From assembly GCF_020616515.1 (NCBI RefSeq), contig NZ_CP085135.1, positions 5,317,001-5,381,000 of the forward strand: 64,000 bases of DNA, in the 5' to 3' direction. The DNA comes from Mesorhizobium sp. PAMC28654. GTDB taxonomy: Bacteria > Pseudomonadota > Alphaproteobacteria > Rhizobiales > Rhizobiaceae. The position numbers were made by a program, and so were the translations under genes. Below are positions 9,124 to 18,139 of the stretch, piece after piece (position 1 is the stretch's first letter; the number at the start of each line of letters is the position of its first letter). The notes beneath the pieces were generated by a model. The model ran no database searches, had not been told where the DNA came from, and saw only the letters and a list, made by a program, of their open reading frames with translations.

Positions 9124-9916
9124 CAACTTCTCCATCAAGCATCAGCCGGGATTCACCGCGATCGCGGCGACCTGTTTCGTGGTGCTCTATCTGCCGATAC
9201 TCGTGCTGGTCGTTTACGCCTTCAACGCGGCAAGCTCGACGTCCGAATGGGGCGGGTTTTCGCTCAGATGGTTCCAGTCGGCATGGCAGAATACGCAGGT
9301 CATCGACGCGACGCTGCGCTCCTTCCAGATCGGCGCCATCGCCGCGACGCTTGCCACGATCTGCGCCACCATGGCCGCGCTCGCCACCACGCGCACCGCT
9401 TCCTATCCCGGCCTCACCTTCAAATACGCGGCGATCAACCAGCCGCTGATGGTGCCCGAGATCGTCACCGGCGTGGCGCTGCTGATCTTCTTCTCGCGCA
9501 TCAAGATCTTCACCGGCTATTCCGGCCTCGGCTATCTGATCGCCGCGCACACGGCGTTCTGCATTCCCTTCGCCTATCTGCCGATCCGGGCGCGGCTGGA
9601 GAATATGGACCTGACGCTGGAACGCGCCGCCGCCGATCTCTACGCGACGCCGTGGAAGACCTTCCGGCGCATCACGCTGCCGCTTTTGTGGCCGGGCATC
9701 CTTGCCGGGCTGATGCTGGCCTTCGTCATCTCGCTTGATGATGTGGTCATCACCGAGTTCGTCAAGTCCGGCGGCCAGGATACGCTGCCGACCTACATGC
9801 TCGGCCAGATACGCCGCGGCATAACACCCGAGATCAACGCGATATCGACCGCCTTCCTGCTGCTTTCGGTCGCGATCGTCACGTTGTTTTTCATCATCAG
9901 CAGGAAACGAGACTGA
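9116..9916 (+). CDS. Polyamine-type ABC transporter permease (PotC-like)
   Basis: 266 residues from ATG 9116, inside the end of the previous permease gene; an upstream in-frame start at 9077 lies further inside that gene and is unlikely. Hydrophobic helices begin with AIAATCFVVLYLPILVLVVY. The EAA loop reads ERAAADLYATPWKTFRRITL, followed by PLLWPGILAGLML. As in potABCD operons, this second permease is shorter than the first. The next gene, a binding protein, begins 22 bases on. Confidence 0.9.
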   Translation: MASNFSIKHQPGFTAIAATCFVVLYLPILVLVVYAFNAASSTSEWGGFSLRWFQSAWQNTQVIDATLRSFQIGAIAATLATICATMAALATTRTASYPGLTFKYAAINQPLMVPEIVTGVALLIFFSRIKIFTGYSGLGYLIAAHTAFCIPFAYLPIRARLENMDLTLERAAADLYATPWKTFRRITLPLLWPGILAGLMLAFVISLDDVVITEFVKSGGQDTLPTYMLGQIRRGITPEINAISTAFLLLSVAIVTLFFIISRKRD

Positions 9917-9938
9917 ACCGACAATGGGAGCTAAAAAC

Positions 9939-10973
9939 ATGAACTGGAAGACAACAGCAACCGCCATGGGGTTGGCGTTGCTCGCCACGACGGGCCTCGC
10001 CCGCGCCGACGGCGTGCTGAACATCTACAATTGGGGCAACTACACCAGCCCCGACGTGATCAAGAAGTTCGAGGCCAAGTACAACGTCAAGGTCACGATC
10101 ACCGACTACGATTCGAACGATACGGCGCTCGCCAAGGTTCGCCAGGGCGGTACCGGCTTCGACATCGCGGTGCCTTCGCAGACCTACATTCCGATCTGGA
10201 TCAAGGAAGGCCTCATCCAGGAGACCGATCCGGGCAAGATGGAAAACTTCAAGAACGTGGCGGCGGATTGGGCCAATCCCGATTTCGACCCAGGCCGCAA
10301 ATACAGCGTTCCGTGGGCTTGGGGTACGATCGGCGTCGTCGTCAACACCGACGCCTACAAGGGCCCGGCCAATACATGGGGCATCGTCTTCAACACGCCG
10401 GACGAGCTGAAGGGCAAGGTCAACGTCGTTCCCGAAATGGGCGACGTGATGTTCGCCGCGATCAAGTATGTCGGCGGCCAGCAGTGCACGGACGACAAGG
10501 TTGTGCTGAAGAAGGTGCGTGACCTCTTGGTGGCGGCCAAGCCGAACTGGATCGCCATGGAATACAACACCATCGAGAAGATGGGCGCCGGCGACTTCAA
10601 GGCGACCAGCGACTGGAATGGTTCGGCGCTGCGCCAGCGGCTGGCCAACCCGGCCATCCACTTCAACTATCCGAAGGAAGGCTATGGCCTGTGGAGCGAC
10701 AACGTGGTCGTTCTGAAGGAAGCCAAGAACGTCGAGAACGCCAAGCTGTTCCAGAACTTCATCATGGATCCGGAAAACGCGGCGGGTCTCTCGGCCTTCC
10801 ATCGCTACGCCAACGCCATCACCGGTTCGGACAAGTTCATGCCAGCCGACATGAAGGATGCGCCGGAAGTCGTCATTCCGGCCGAAGACAAGCCGCTTGG
10901 CGAGTTGCAGAAGATGTGCCCGCCGGAAACCCAGGAACTCTACACCAAGATCTGGACCGAGCTGCAGAAGTAA
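9939..10973 (+). CDS. Polyamine-type ABC transporter substrate-binding protein, copy 1 (PotD/PotF-like)
   Basis: 344 residues from ATG 9939, chosen because GGGAG at 9926-9930 is well spaced from it; a second ATG at 9924 overlaps that site. Residues 1-23 are a Sec signal peptide ending ...GLARA before DGVLNIYNWGNYTSPDVIKK, the usual start of mature PotD-family proteins. Periplasmic; it delivers substrate to the permeases just upstream. The Trp/Tyr/Asp-rich segments (YDSNDTALAKV, WIKEGLIQ, SVPWAWGT) are those lining polyamine pockets in the family. It is closely similar along its whole length to the next gene, indicating a recent tandem duplication. Confidence 0.9.
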   Translation: MNWKTTATAMGLALLATTGLARADGVLNIYNWGNYTSPDVIKKFEAKYNVKVTITDYDSNDTALAKVRQGGTGFDIAVPSQTYIPIWIKEGLIQETDPGKMENFKNVAADWANPDFDPGRKYSVPWAWGTIGVVVNTDAYKGPANTWGIVFNTPDELKGKVNVVPEMGDVMFAAIKYVGGQQCTDDKVVLKKVRDLLVAAKPNWIAMEYNTIEKMGAGDFKATSDWNGSALRQRLANPAIHFNYPKEGYGLWSDNVVVLKEAKNVENAKLFQNFIMDPENAAGLSAFHRYANAITGSDKFMPADMKDAPEVVIPAEDKPLGELQKMCPPETQELYTKIWTELQK

Positions 10974-11002
10974 GCTTCGCGCGTTCTACCAACATCATCG
11001 CG

Positions 11003-11030
11003 GCCGGGATCGATAAAGATCGATCCCGGC
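11003..11030 (+). promoter_or_regulatory. Strong intercistronic hairpin after binding-protein copy 1
   Basis: GCCGGGATCGAT, loop AAAG, ATCGATCCCGGC: a perfect 12-bp stem with a 4-base loop, 30 bases after the stop of the first binding protein. No T-run follows, so it is more like an mRNA 3'-end stabiliser or pause hairpin than an intrinsic terminator. Such elements often allow binding proteins to be made in excess over permeases. Confidence 0.6.
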
Positions 11031-11093
11031 TGATCACCAGCGTCTTATCTGCGCTTTTGCAGAAGACGTCACAGGTAAAAAGGGAATATTGCC

Positions 11094-12128
11094 GTGAATT
11101 TGAAATTGTCCGCCGCCACGGCGGCCCTGGCCCTGTTGGCCGCAACCAGCTTCGCTCATGCCGATGGTGCGCTCAACATCTACAATTGGGGTAACTACAC
11201 CAGCCCCGACGTCATCAAGAAGTTCGAGGAGAAGTACCAGGTCAAGGTGACGATCACCGACTACGACTCCAACGACACGGCACTCGCCAAGGTGCGCCAG
11301 GGCGGCAGCGGCTTCGACGTCGCCGTTCCCTCGCAGACCCACCTGCCGATCTGGATCAAGGAAGGGCTTTTGCTCGAGACCAATCCGGGCGGCATGGAGA
11401 ACGCCAAGAACATCGCGCCTGAATGGGCCAATCCCGAATTCGATCCCGGCCGCAAATATTCCGTGCCGTGGGCTTGGGGAACGGTCGGCACCGTCGTCAA
11501 CACCAGCACCTACAAGGGCGATATCAACACCTGGGGGATCATCTTCAACACGCCTGACGAGCTGAAGGGCAAGGTCAATGTCGTTCCTGAAATGAAGGAC
11601 GTCATGACCGCTGCGATCCGCTATGTCGGCGGCGAGCAGTGCACGGCTGACAGGGACGTGCTGAAGAAGGCGCGTGACCTGCTGGTTGCGGCCAAGCCGA
11701 ACTGGGTCGCGATGGAATACAGCGCCATCGACAAGATGAAGGCCGGCGATTTCCAGGCCTCCACCACCTGGAACGGGGCGGGACTGCGCATCCGGCTGGC
11801 GCGCCCCGAAGTCCACTTCGGCTATCCGAAGGAAGGTTTCACCTACTGGAGCGACAACGTCGTCGTGCTGAAGGACGCCAAGAACGTCGAGAACGCCAAG
11901 CTGTTCCAGAACTTCATCATGGACCCCGAGATCGCGGCCGGGCTTTCCGCCTATCACCGCTATGCGAACGGCATCGCCGGGTCGGAGAAGTTCATGCCGG
12001 CGGAGATGAAGGACGCACCCGAGATCATCATTCCGGAGGCCAGCAAGCCGCATGGCACGATGGCCATGATGTGCGCGGCGGAGACCGATGCGATCTACAC
12101 CAAAATCTGGACCGAGCTGCAGAAGTAA
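11094..12128 (+). CDS. Polyamine-type ABC transporter substrate-binding protein, copy 2 (PotD/PotF-like)
   Basis: 344 residues starting at GTG 11094 with AAAAAGGGA upstream. It has a signal peptide (NLKLSAATAALALLAATSFA, cleaved near AHA-DG) and then the same mature start as copy 1 (GALNIYNWGNYTSPDVIKK). The length is identical to copy 1 and the sequence is very similar throughout, with differences at scattered positions such as TYIPIWIKEGLIQ versus THLPIWIKEGLLL. Two binding proteins feeding one importer would broaden the substrate range or tune affinity. Periplasmic. Confidence 0.9.
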   Translation: MNLKLSAATAALALLAATSFAHADGALNIYNWGNYTSPDVIKKFEEKYQVKVTITDYDSNDTALAKVRQGGSGFDVAVPSQTHLPIWIKEGLLLETNPGGMENAKNIAPEWANPEFDPGRKYSVPWAWGTVGTVVNTSTYKGDINTWGIIFNTPDELKGKVNVVPEMKDVMTAAIRYVGGEQCTADRDVLKKARDLLVAAKPNWVAMEYSAIDKMKAGDFQASTTWNGAGLRIRLARPEVHFGYPKEGFTYWSDNVVVLKDAKNVENAKLFQNFIMDPEIAAGLSAYHRYANGIAGSEKFMPAEMKDAPEIIIPEASKPHGTMAMMCAAETDAIYTKIWTELQK

Positions 12129-12139
12129 GCCGACCATCA

Positions 12140-12167
12140 GAGCCTGGCACCGGCTGGTGCCGGGCTC
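12140..12167 (+). promoter_or_regulatory. Strong intercistronic hairpin after binding-protein copy 2
   Basis: GAGCCTGGCACC, loop GGCT, GGTGCCGGGCTC: a 12-bp stem with one G-T wobble and a 4-base loop, 12 bases after the stop codon. It has the same geometry (12-bp stem, 4-base loop) as the hairpin after copy 1 but a different sequence, so the shape rather than the sequence has been kept. No T-run follows. Confidence 0.55.
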
Positions 12168-12190
12168 TCCCATTTCAGGCTGGTGATGCC

Positions 12191-13387
12191 ATGAGTTCCT
12201 ACCGCAACAGCGACCCGCTACCGCCGATCATGCAGGGCTCGCCGCCAACCATGGTGCCGCCGAAGCTCGACTGGGACCGTGCACCCTGGAATCGCTGGGC
12301 CTTCCAGCATATCCGCGAAATCCTGCCGACCGTCGAGGTCTGGCGCGGCAGCGGCCATCGCCACCGCTTTGAGCGGACCGAGGTCGATCTCGACGCGCTG
12401 CCAGTAAGTGACAGCGCCGGCGCCGCCACGACGCTGGCCGGGCTGCTCGACGAGACTTATACCGACGGCTTCCTTGTGCTCAAGGACGGCAAGATCGCCT
12501 ATGAGCGCTATTCCAACGGCATGACCGACCGGTCGCTGCACCTGTCGCAGTCGATGGCGAAGTCGATCACCGGCTCGGTGTTCGGCATATTGGTCGGGCG
12601 CGGCCTGATCGATCCGGCGCTGCCGGTAACAAACTACCTGCCGGAACTCAGCGTGACCGGATGGGCCGGCGCCAGCGTGCGGCACGTGCTGGACATGACG
12701 ACCGGCGTGCGCTTTTCCGAGGCGTATACCGACCGCTATTCGGACATCGGCCAGGTCGATGTCGCGACCGGCTGGAAGCCAGTGCCGCCCGGCAGCGATC
12801 CGGATTTTCGCTGGCCGGCGCATATGTATGAGGTGATCCTCGGGCTCAAGGATACGGTCCGGCCGCATGGCGCGGCGTTCGAATATCGCTCGATCGAGAC
12901 CGACGTGCTCGCCTTCATCATGGAGCGGGTAACCGGCAAGCGGCTGGCGCAACTGGTTTCGGAAGAGCTCTGGCAAAAGCTCGGCGCCGAGGAAAGCGCT
13001 TGTTTCACCGTCGACAGCGCCGGCTACGCGCTTGCCGATGGTGGCTTCAACGCGACGCTGCGCGACTATGGCCGCTTCGGCCAGCTGATCCTCGACAATG
13101 GGCGCGGTATCGTGCCGGCCGAATGGATCGAGGCAACGCGCACCGGCAGGCACGGGCCGGATTTCAGTTCGAGCCTGCCCGAAGGCAGCTACCGCAACCA
13201 GTTCTGGATCGAGAATCCCAGCTCGCGCGCGCTGATGTGCCGGGGCGTGTTCGGGCAGATGATCCATATCGACTGGAACACAGGAATGGTCGTGGTGAAG
13301 CTTTCGACCTGGCCGGATTTCAGCAATGTCGCCTATTCGGTGGCGACGGTGAAAGCCGTGCATGCCATCGCCGCCGCCCTGGCCTGA
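12191..13387 (+). CDS. Serine hydrolase, class C beta-lactamase / NylB-like fold, first copy
   Basis: 398 residues from ATG 12191. The active-site Ser-x-x-Lys is S121-M-A-K124 (QSMAKSITGS) and the Tyr motif is Y232-R-S, spaced as in class C beta-lactamases, esterases and 6-aminohexanoate-dimer hydrolases. No signal peptide is seen, so it is probably cytoplasmic, which speaks against a role in antibiotic resistance or the cell wall. It follows the importer genes on the same strand and is followed by a second member of the same family, so an amide- or ester-hydrolysing role on the imported compound is plausible. The substrate is unknown. Confidence 0.8.
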   Translation: MSSYRNSDPLPPIMQGSPPTMVPPKLDWDRAPWNRWAFQHIREILPTVEVWRGSGHRHRFERTEVDLDALPVSDSAGAATTLAGLLDETYTDGFLVLKDGKIAYERYSNGMTDRSLHLSQSMAKSITGSVFGILVGRGLIDPALPVTNYLPELSVTGWAGASVRHVLDMTTGVRFSEAYTDRYSDIGQVDVATGWKPVPPGSDPDFRWPAHMYEVILGLKDTVRPHGAAFEYRSIETDVLAFIMERVTGKRLAQLVSEELWQKLGAEESACFTVDSAGYALADGGFNATLRDYGRFGQLILDNGRGIVPAEWIEATRTGRHGPDFSSSLPEGSYRNQFWIENPSSRALMCRGVFGQMIHIDWNTGMVVVKLSTWPDFSNVAYSVATVKAVHAIAAALA

Positions 13388-13434
13388 GCCCAGAAAAGAC
13401 CAAGTCCTAAAAACGAGACCCGGAAGGAACCGCC

Positions 13435-14616
13435 ATGACCGGCAAGACCGCGTTCGAAACCCGATATGGCTTTGCCCGCAACAAGGTGCAGCTCGCCAAC
13501 TGGCGCGAAAACCCGTTCAACCGTTGGTCGTTCCAGAACCTCGGCGAACTGGTGCCGACCGCGCGCATTGCGGCAGCATCGGGCGCCAGCGAGGCCCCCG
13601 CGAAGGATCTGGGCGGACTGCTCAACGAAAAGGTCGCCATTTCCGGCGGCACCGAGACCGTGACCGGCTTTCTTGCGCGCTCCAGCACCGATGCGCTGAC
13701 GATCATGAAAGGCGGCAAGCTCGTCGGCGACTGGTTCGCGCCGCATATGGATTTCGGCGCGCGTCACATCGTCTTTTCGGTCAGCAAGTCGCTGACCGCC
13801 ATCGTCGCTGGGATACTGGAGGGCGAGGGCGTTTTCGATCCGGAAGCCCCGGTGGCCAGGTACATTCCGGAAGCCGCCAGCTCGGCCTATGGCGATGCGA
13901 CGGCGCGGCACGTGCTGGACATGACGGTCAGCCTCGATTTCGAGGAAGCCTATCTCGATCCGGAAAGCGCCTTTGCCCGCTATCGTCGCGCCACGCTGTG
14001 GAATCCGGGCGGCGGCAGTGAAAGCCTGCGCGAGTTTCTGCTGACCTTGCAGCGCCTTGCCGAACCGCATGGCCAGACCTTCCGCTACCGCTCGCCCAAT
14101 TCCGACCTGCTCGGCCTGCTGCTCGAACGCGCGTCGGGCCAGCGCTTCACCGACCTGATGCGCGACAAGCTTTGGCAGCCGCTGGGTGCGGTCAGCGAAG
14201 CATCGGTGGGTGTCGACATGGAAGGCACGGCGCGCACCGCCGGTGGCATTTCGGTGACGCCGCGCGATCTGGCCCGCGTCGGCGAGATGATGCGGCAGGG
14301 CGGCATGGCCAATGGCCGCCGCGTCGTGCCGCAGGCCTGGGTCGAGGACACGACCAGCACCGGCGGCAGTTCGGATGCCTGGCAGCGTGGCACGATGGTG
14401 CCGCTGTTTCCGCAAGGCCGTTACCGCAACAAATGGTACCAGTCGGGCAAGCCGAGCGGCGCCTATTGCGGCATCGGCATCCACGGCCAGTGGCTCTATG
14501 TCGACCCGAAGGCGGAAGTGGTGATCGCCAAGATGTCGTCACAGCCGGAGCCTGTCGACGACCCGCTGGATATCGAGATCGTCGCGTTCTTCGAGGGGCT
14601 GACCCAACTGGTCTGA
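13435..14616 (+). CDS. Serine hydrolase, class C beta-lactamase / NylB-like fold, second copy
   Basis: 393 residues from ATG 13435 with AAGGA 8 bases upstream. The Ser-x-x-Lys motif is S115-V-S-K118 (VFSVSKSLTA) and the Tyr motif Y218-R-S-P-N. Both this and the preceding protein share the family block ATARHVLDMT/ASVRHVLDMT and the C-terminal GxYRNxxW segment, but are clearly diverged, so the duplication is old. No signal peptide. Last gene of the apparent amine-uptake and hydrolysis run; the next gene (tex) is housekeeping. Confidence 0.8.
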   Translation: MTGKTAFETRYGFARNKVQLANWRENPFNRWSFQNLGELVPTARIAAASGASEAPAKDLGGLLNEKVAISGGTETVTGFLARSSTDALTIMKGGKLVGDWFAPHMDFGARHIVFSVSKSLTAIVAGILEGEGVFDPEAPVARYIPEAASSAYGDATARHVLDMTVSLDFEEAYLDPESAFARYRRATLWNPGGGSESLREFLLTLQRLAEPHGQTFRYRSPNSDLLGLLLERASGQRFTDLMRDKLWQPLGAVSEASVGVDMEGTARTAGGISVTPRDLARVGEMMRQGGMANGRRVVPQAWVEDTTSTGGSSDAWQRGTMVPLFPQGRYRNKWYQSGKPSGAYCGIGIHGQWLYVDPKAEVVIAKMSSQPEPVDDPLDIEIVAFFEGLTQLV

Positions 14617-14742
14617 CTGCTCTGAGGGTCCCAGCTCGGCTCGCTTTCTTGTGGACTTGTCCCGCCGGTCAAAACGCGGCGGTTGGCGGAGCTGTCGTCA
14701 GCGCCTATGGTCGCCGCTCTTTTCGACAGCAGCGGGAACGAC

Positions 14743-17070
14743 ATGGCATCCGACATCAGACGCATCGCAGCGATCATCGCCACCGAGATCACCGCACGGC
14801 CCGAGCAGGCCGCCGCGGCGATCCAACTGCTGGACGAGGGTGCGACGGTGCCGTTCGTGGCGCGCTACCGCAAGGAAGTCACCGGCGGGCTTGATGACAC
14901 GCAACTGCGCCTGCTTGCCGAGCGGCTTGCCTATCTGCGTGAACTGGATGCCCGCCGCGACACAATCCTGGGTTCCATCCGCGAGCAGGGCAAACTGACG
15001 GCAGAGCTCGAGACGAAGATCATCACAGCCGTCACCAAAGCGGAACTGGAAGACATCTACCTGCCCTACAAGCCCAAGCGCCGCACCAAGGCCGAGATCG
15101 CCAGGGAGCGCGGGCTGGGTCCGCTGGCGGAGGCCATTCTTGGCAACCGTTCGCTCGTGCCCGCCGAGCTGGCCTCGGCCTATGTCAGCGAGGAGGTTGT
15201 TGACACCAAGGCCGCGCTCGACGGCGCGCGCGACATCCTGTCCGAGCAGTTCGCCGAAAATGCCGATCTGGTCGGCAAGCTGCGGGCCTACATGAAGGAG
15301 CGCGCCTTCATGCGCGCCAGGGTCGTCGACGGCAAGCAGGAGGCTGGCGCGAAATTTTCCGACTATTTCGACCATTTCGAGCGCTGGGCCACGGTGCCCA
15401 GCCATCGTGCGCTGGCCATGCTGCGTGGCCGCAACGAGGAAGTGCTGTCGCTGGACATCGACGTCGATGCTGACGACACGTCACCGGTGAAGCCGGTCGA
15501 GCGGATGATCGCCAATGCCTATGCCATTGGTGGGAGCCTGCCGGGCGACCGCTGGCTGATGGATGTCGCCGGCTGGACCTGGCGCATAAAACTGTCGCTG
15601 CACCTGACGCTCGACCTGATGCGCGACCTGCGCGAGCGCTCCGAAGAGGAGGCGATCCATGTCTTCGCCCGCAACCTAAAGGACCTGCTGCTGGCCGCGC
15701 CCGCCGGCTCGCGCGCCACGATGGGGCTCGACCCGGGCATCCGCACAGGCGTCAAGGTGGCGGTGGTCGACGGAACCGGCAAGGTGCTGACGACGACGAC
15801 GGTCTATCCGTTTCCGCCCAGGAACGATGTGCGCGGAACGCAGGCCGAACTCGCCAAGCTCATCCGCCTGCACAAGGTCGAGCTGATTTCCATCGGCAAC
15901 GGCACTGGCAGCCGCGAGACGGAGAAGCTGGTGGCGGACATGCTGTCCGATATGCCGGCGGATGGCGGCCCCAAGCCGCTCAAGGTGATCGTCAGCGAAG
16001 CCGGCGCGTCGGTCTATTCCGCGTCGGCAACGGCGGCGGCCGAGTTTCCCGACCTCGACGTGTCGCTGCGCGGCGCTGTCTCGATCGCGCGGCGCCTGCA
16101 GGATCCGCTGGCCGAACTGGTCAAGATCGAACCCAAGTCGATCGGCGTCGGCCAGTATCAGCACGATGTCGACCAGTACCGGCTCGGCCGCTCACTGGAA
16201 GCGGTGGTCGAGGACGCGGTCAACGCGGTCGGCGTCGATCTCAACACGGCTTCGGCGCCGCTGCTGGCGCGGGTCTCGGGCCTCGGCGCGTCGCTCGCCG
16301 ACGCCATCGTCGCGCATCGCGACGCCACTGGCCCGTTCGCCAGCCGGAAGGAACTGCTCAAGGTGCCACGGCTCGGACCGCGCGCGTTCGAACAATCCGC
16401 CGGATTCCTGCGCATCGCCAATGGCAGCGAGCCGCTCGATGCCTCGTCCGTGCATCCGGAAGCCTATGGCGTCGCCAAGAAGATCGTGGCGGCCTGCGGG
16501 CGCGACGTCCGTTCGCTGATGGGCGACAGCGCCGCACTCAAGGCGCTCGATCCACGCGTCTTCGTCGACGAGCGTTTCGGCCTGCCGACGGTGCGCGACA
16601 TCCTGGCGGAGCTGGAAAAGCCGGGCCGCGATCCGCGCCCCGGTTTCAAGACGGCGACCTTCGCCGACGGCGTCGATGACATCAAGGATTTGAAGCCGGG
16701 GATGCTCCTGGAGGGCACGGTGACCAATGTCGCCGCCTTCGGCGCTTTCGTCGATATTGGCGTCCACCAGGATGGGCTGGTGCATGTCTCGCAATTGGCC
16801 GACCGTTTCATCAAGGATGCGCATGAGATCGTGAAGGCCGGTGACGTGGTGAAAGTGCGCGTCGTCGAGGTCGACATCAAGCGCAAGCGCATCGCCCTTT
16901 CGATGCGCAAGGATGGTGGCGAGGGCGGCGGTGCATCGAGAGGCGGACCGCGTGACAATGGTGGCGGAAAGCCCGCGCCGCGTTCGCCGGCGCCGCAGCG
17001 CCAGCCGGAACGACCAGCACAGCAGGGAGCGTTTGGTGCCGCACTGGCGGATGCGCTGAAACGGAAGTAG
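14743..17070 (+). CDS. tex: Tex-family RNA-binding transcription accessory protein
   Basis: 775 residues from ATG 14743; an in-frame start at 14683 adds 20 poor residues. Domain order is that of Tex: N-terminal helical region (residues 1-~190, with the conserved [19 protein letters not shown]), an RNase H-like YqgF domain beginning [17 protein letters not shown], helix-hairpin-helix repeats ([40 protein letters not shown]), and a C-terminal S1 domain ([20 protein letters not shown]). A Gly/Pro/Arg-rich tail of about 50 residues follows. Tex binds RNA and RNA polymerase-associated complexes; its precise role is still unclear. Cytoplasmic, unrelated to the preceding cluster. Confidence 0.95.
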   Translation: MASDIRRIAAIIATEITARPEQAAAAIQLLDEGATVPFVARYRKEVTGGLDDTQLRLLAERLAYLRELDARRDTILGSIREQGKLTAELETKIITAVTKAELEDIYLPYKPKRRTKAEIARERGLGPLAEAILGNRSLVPAELASAYVSEEVVDTKAALDGARDILSEQFAENADLVGKLRAYMKERAFMRARVVDGKQEAGAKFSDYFDHFERWATVPSHRALAMLRGRNEEVLSLDIDVDADDTSPVKPVERMIANAYAIGGSLPGDRWLMDVAGWTWRIKLSLHLTLDLMRDLRERSEEEAIHVFARNLKDLLLAAPAGSRATMGLDPGIRTGVKVAVVDGTGKVLTTTTVYPFPPRNDVRGTQAELAKLIRLHKVELISIGNGTGSRETEKLVADMLSDMPADGGPKPLKVIVSEAGASVYSASATAAAEFPDLDVSLRGAVSIARRLQDPLAELVKIEPKSIGVGQYQHDVDQYRLGRSLEAVVEDAVNAVGVDLNTASAPLLARVSGLGASLADAIVAHRDATGPFASRKELLKVPRLGPRAFEQSAGFLRIANGSEPLDASSVHPEAYGVAKKIVAACGRDVRSLMGDSAALKALDPRVFVDERFGLPTVRDILAELEKPGRDPRPGFKTATFADGVDDIKDLKPGMLLEGTVTNVAAFGAFVDIGVHQDGLVHVSQLADRFIKDAHEIVKAGDVVKVRVVEVDIKRKRIALSMRKDGGEGGGASRGGPRDNGGGKPAPRSPAPQRQPERPAQQGAFGAALADALKRK

Positions 17071-17982
17071 CTACCACGCCAGAACAGCCGGCTCCTTCTC
17101 AACCTGGCCCAACAGCCAATCACGAAAACTCGCGACCGGCGGATGGCCGCGCTTGTCGTGTGGCACGACCAGGTAATAGGCGCTGCGGCTTTGCATCGGC
17201 CGGCCCCGTGTGGGCACGAGCTGGCCGCGCTGCAACTCGCCGGCGATGAGTATCTGCGGCAATAGCGCCACGCCGAGCCCGGCCATGCAGGCCTGCGCTG
17301 CCGTGCCGAACTGCTCGAACTGCATGCCCGGTCCGGTCGGCGCGCTCAGGCCCTCATATTCGAACCACTCGGTCCATGCACCGGGGCGCGTCGCCATGTG
17401 CAAGAGCGGCTGGCGGCCGATATCGGCCGGCGTGGCGATGGCACGGCCGACGAGGAATTCGGGCGAGGCCACCGGCGCCACGGTCTCATGCACCAGCAGC
17501 GTGGAATCGGCATCCGGCCAGTCCGGCAGGCCGTAGTGGATGGCGGCGTCCAGCCTTTCCCGGGTGAAGTCGAAGCGGCCAACACGGGTGACGAAGTTGA
17601 TGGTGATATCGGGGTTGTTTTCGACGAAACCAGGGATCATCGGCATCAGCCAGCGCGTGCCGAAGGTCGGCAATATGGCCAGGTTGAGAATGCCAACATG
17701 CCGATTGCTCATCAATCCAAGGGCTGCGTCGCGCAGTTGCCCGAGTGCCGAACGCACTGCTTCCGCATAGATTTCGCCAGCGACTGACAGCCGGACATTG
17801 CGGCTATCACGCTCAAACAGCCGGCGACCGAACTGGTCTTCCAGCAGCTTGATCTGCCGGCTTACGGCCCCCTGGGTCAGGTCTAGCTCCTGGGCCGCGG
17901 CGGTGAAACTGCCCAGACGCGCCACCGCCTCGAAGGCGGCAAGCGCGCTGATATTCGGCAAAAGGCGGCGCTGGACGCTCAT
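17071..17982 (-). CDS. LysR-family transcriptional regulator, GcvA-like; probable regulator of gcdH
   Basis: 303 residues. The N-terminal winged helix-turn-helix (LAAFEAVARLGSFTAAAQEL, then TQGAVSRQIKLLEDQFGRRL) is of the GcvA/AmpR type and is followed by an inducer-binding domain of normal length. The gene is divergent from the glutaryl-CoA dehydrogenase gene with 157 bases between them, the arrangement known for gcdR-gcdH in other proteobacteria, so it probably activates that gene in response to glutarate or a related metabolite. It converges tail to tail with tex, the two stop codons abutting. Confidence 0.88.
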   Translation of the reverse strand: MSVQRRLLPNISALAAFEAVARLGSFTAAAQELDLTQGAVSRQIKLLEDQFGRRLFERDSRNVRLSVAGEIYAEAVRSALGQLRDAALGLMSNRHVGILNLAILPTFGTRWLMPMIPGFVENNPDITINFVTRVGRFDFTRERLDAAIHYGLPDWPDADSTLLVHETVAPVASPEFLVGRAIATPADIGRQPLLHMATRPGAWTEWFEYEGLSAPTGPGMQFEQFGTAAQACMAGLGVALLPQILIAGELQRGQLVPTRGRPMQSRSAYYLVVPHDKRGHPPVASFRDWLLGQVEKEPAVLAW

Positions 17983-18139
17983 AATTCATTACTAACACTC
18001 ATGGATTGGTGAGGCAATTTCGTTTGATTTTCTCGGACCGGAGGCCGATAAGCCGGGGCAATTCAGGATTTTTGTCTGTGCATGTTCCCTAGGATCGCTG
18101 ATAGTTTTGGGGCGACACGCATGAATTTGGGAGAGAGCC

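Noticed and set aside
12191..14616. Calling the two serine hydrolases antibiotic-resistance beta-lactamases
   Set aside because: No signal peptides, no KTG-type context typical of AmpC, and location in an amine-uptake run.
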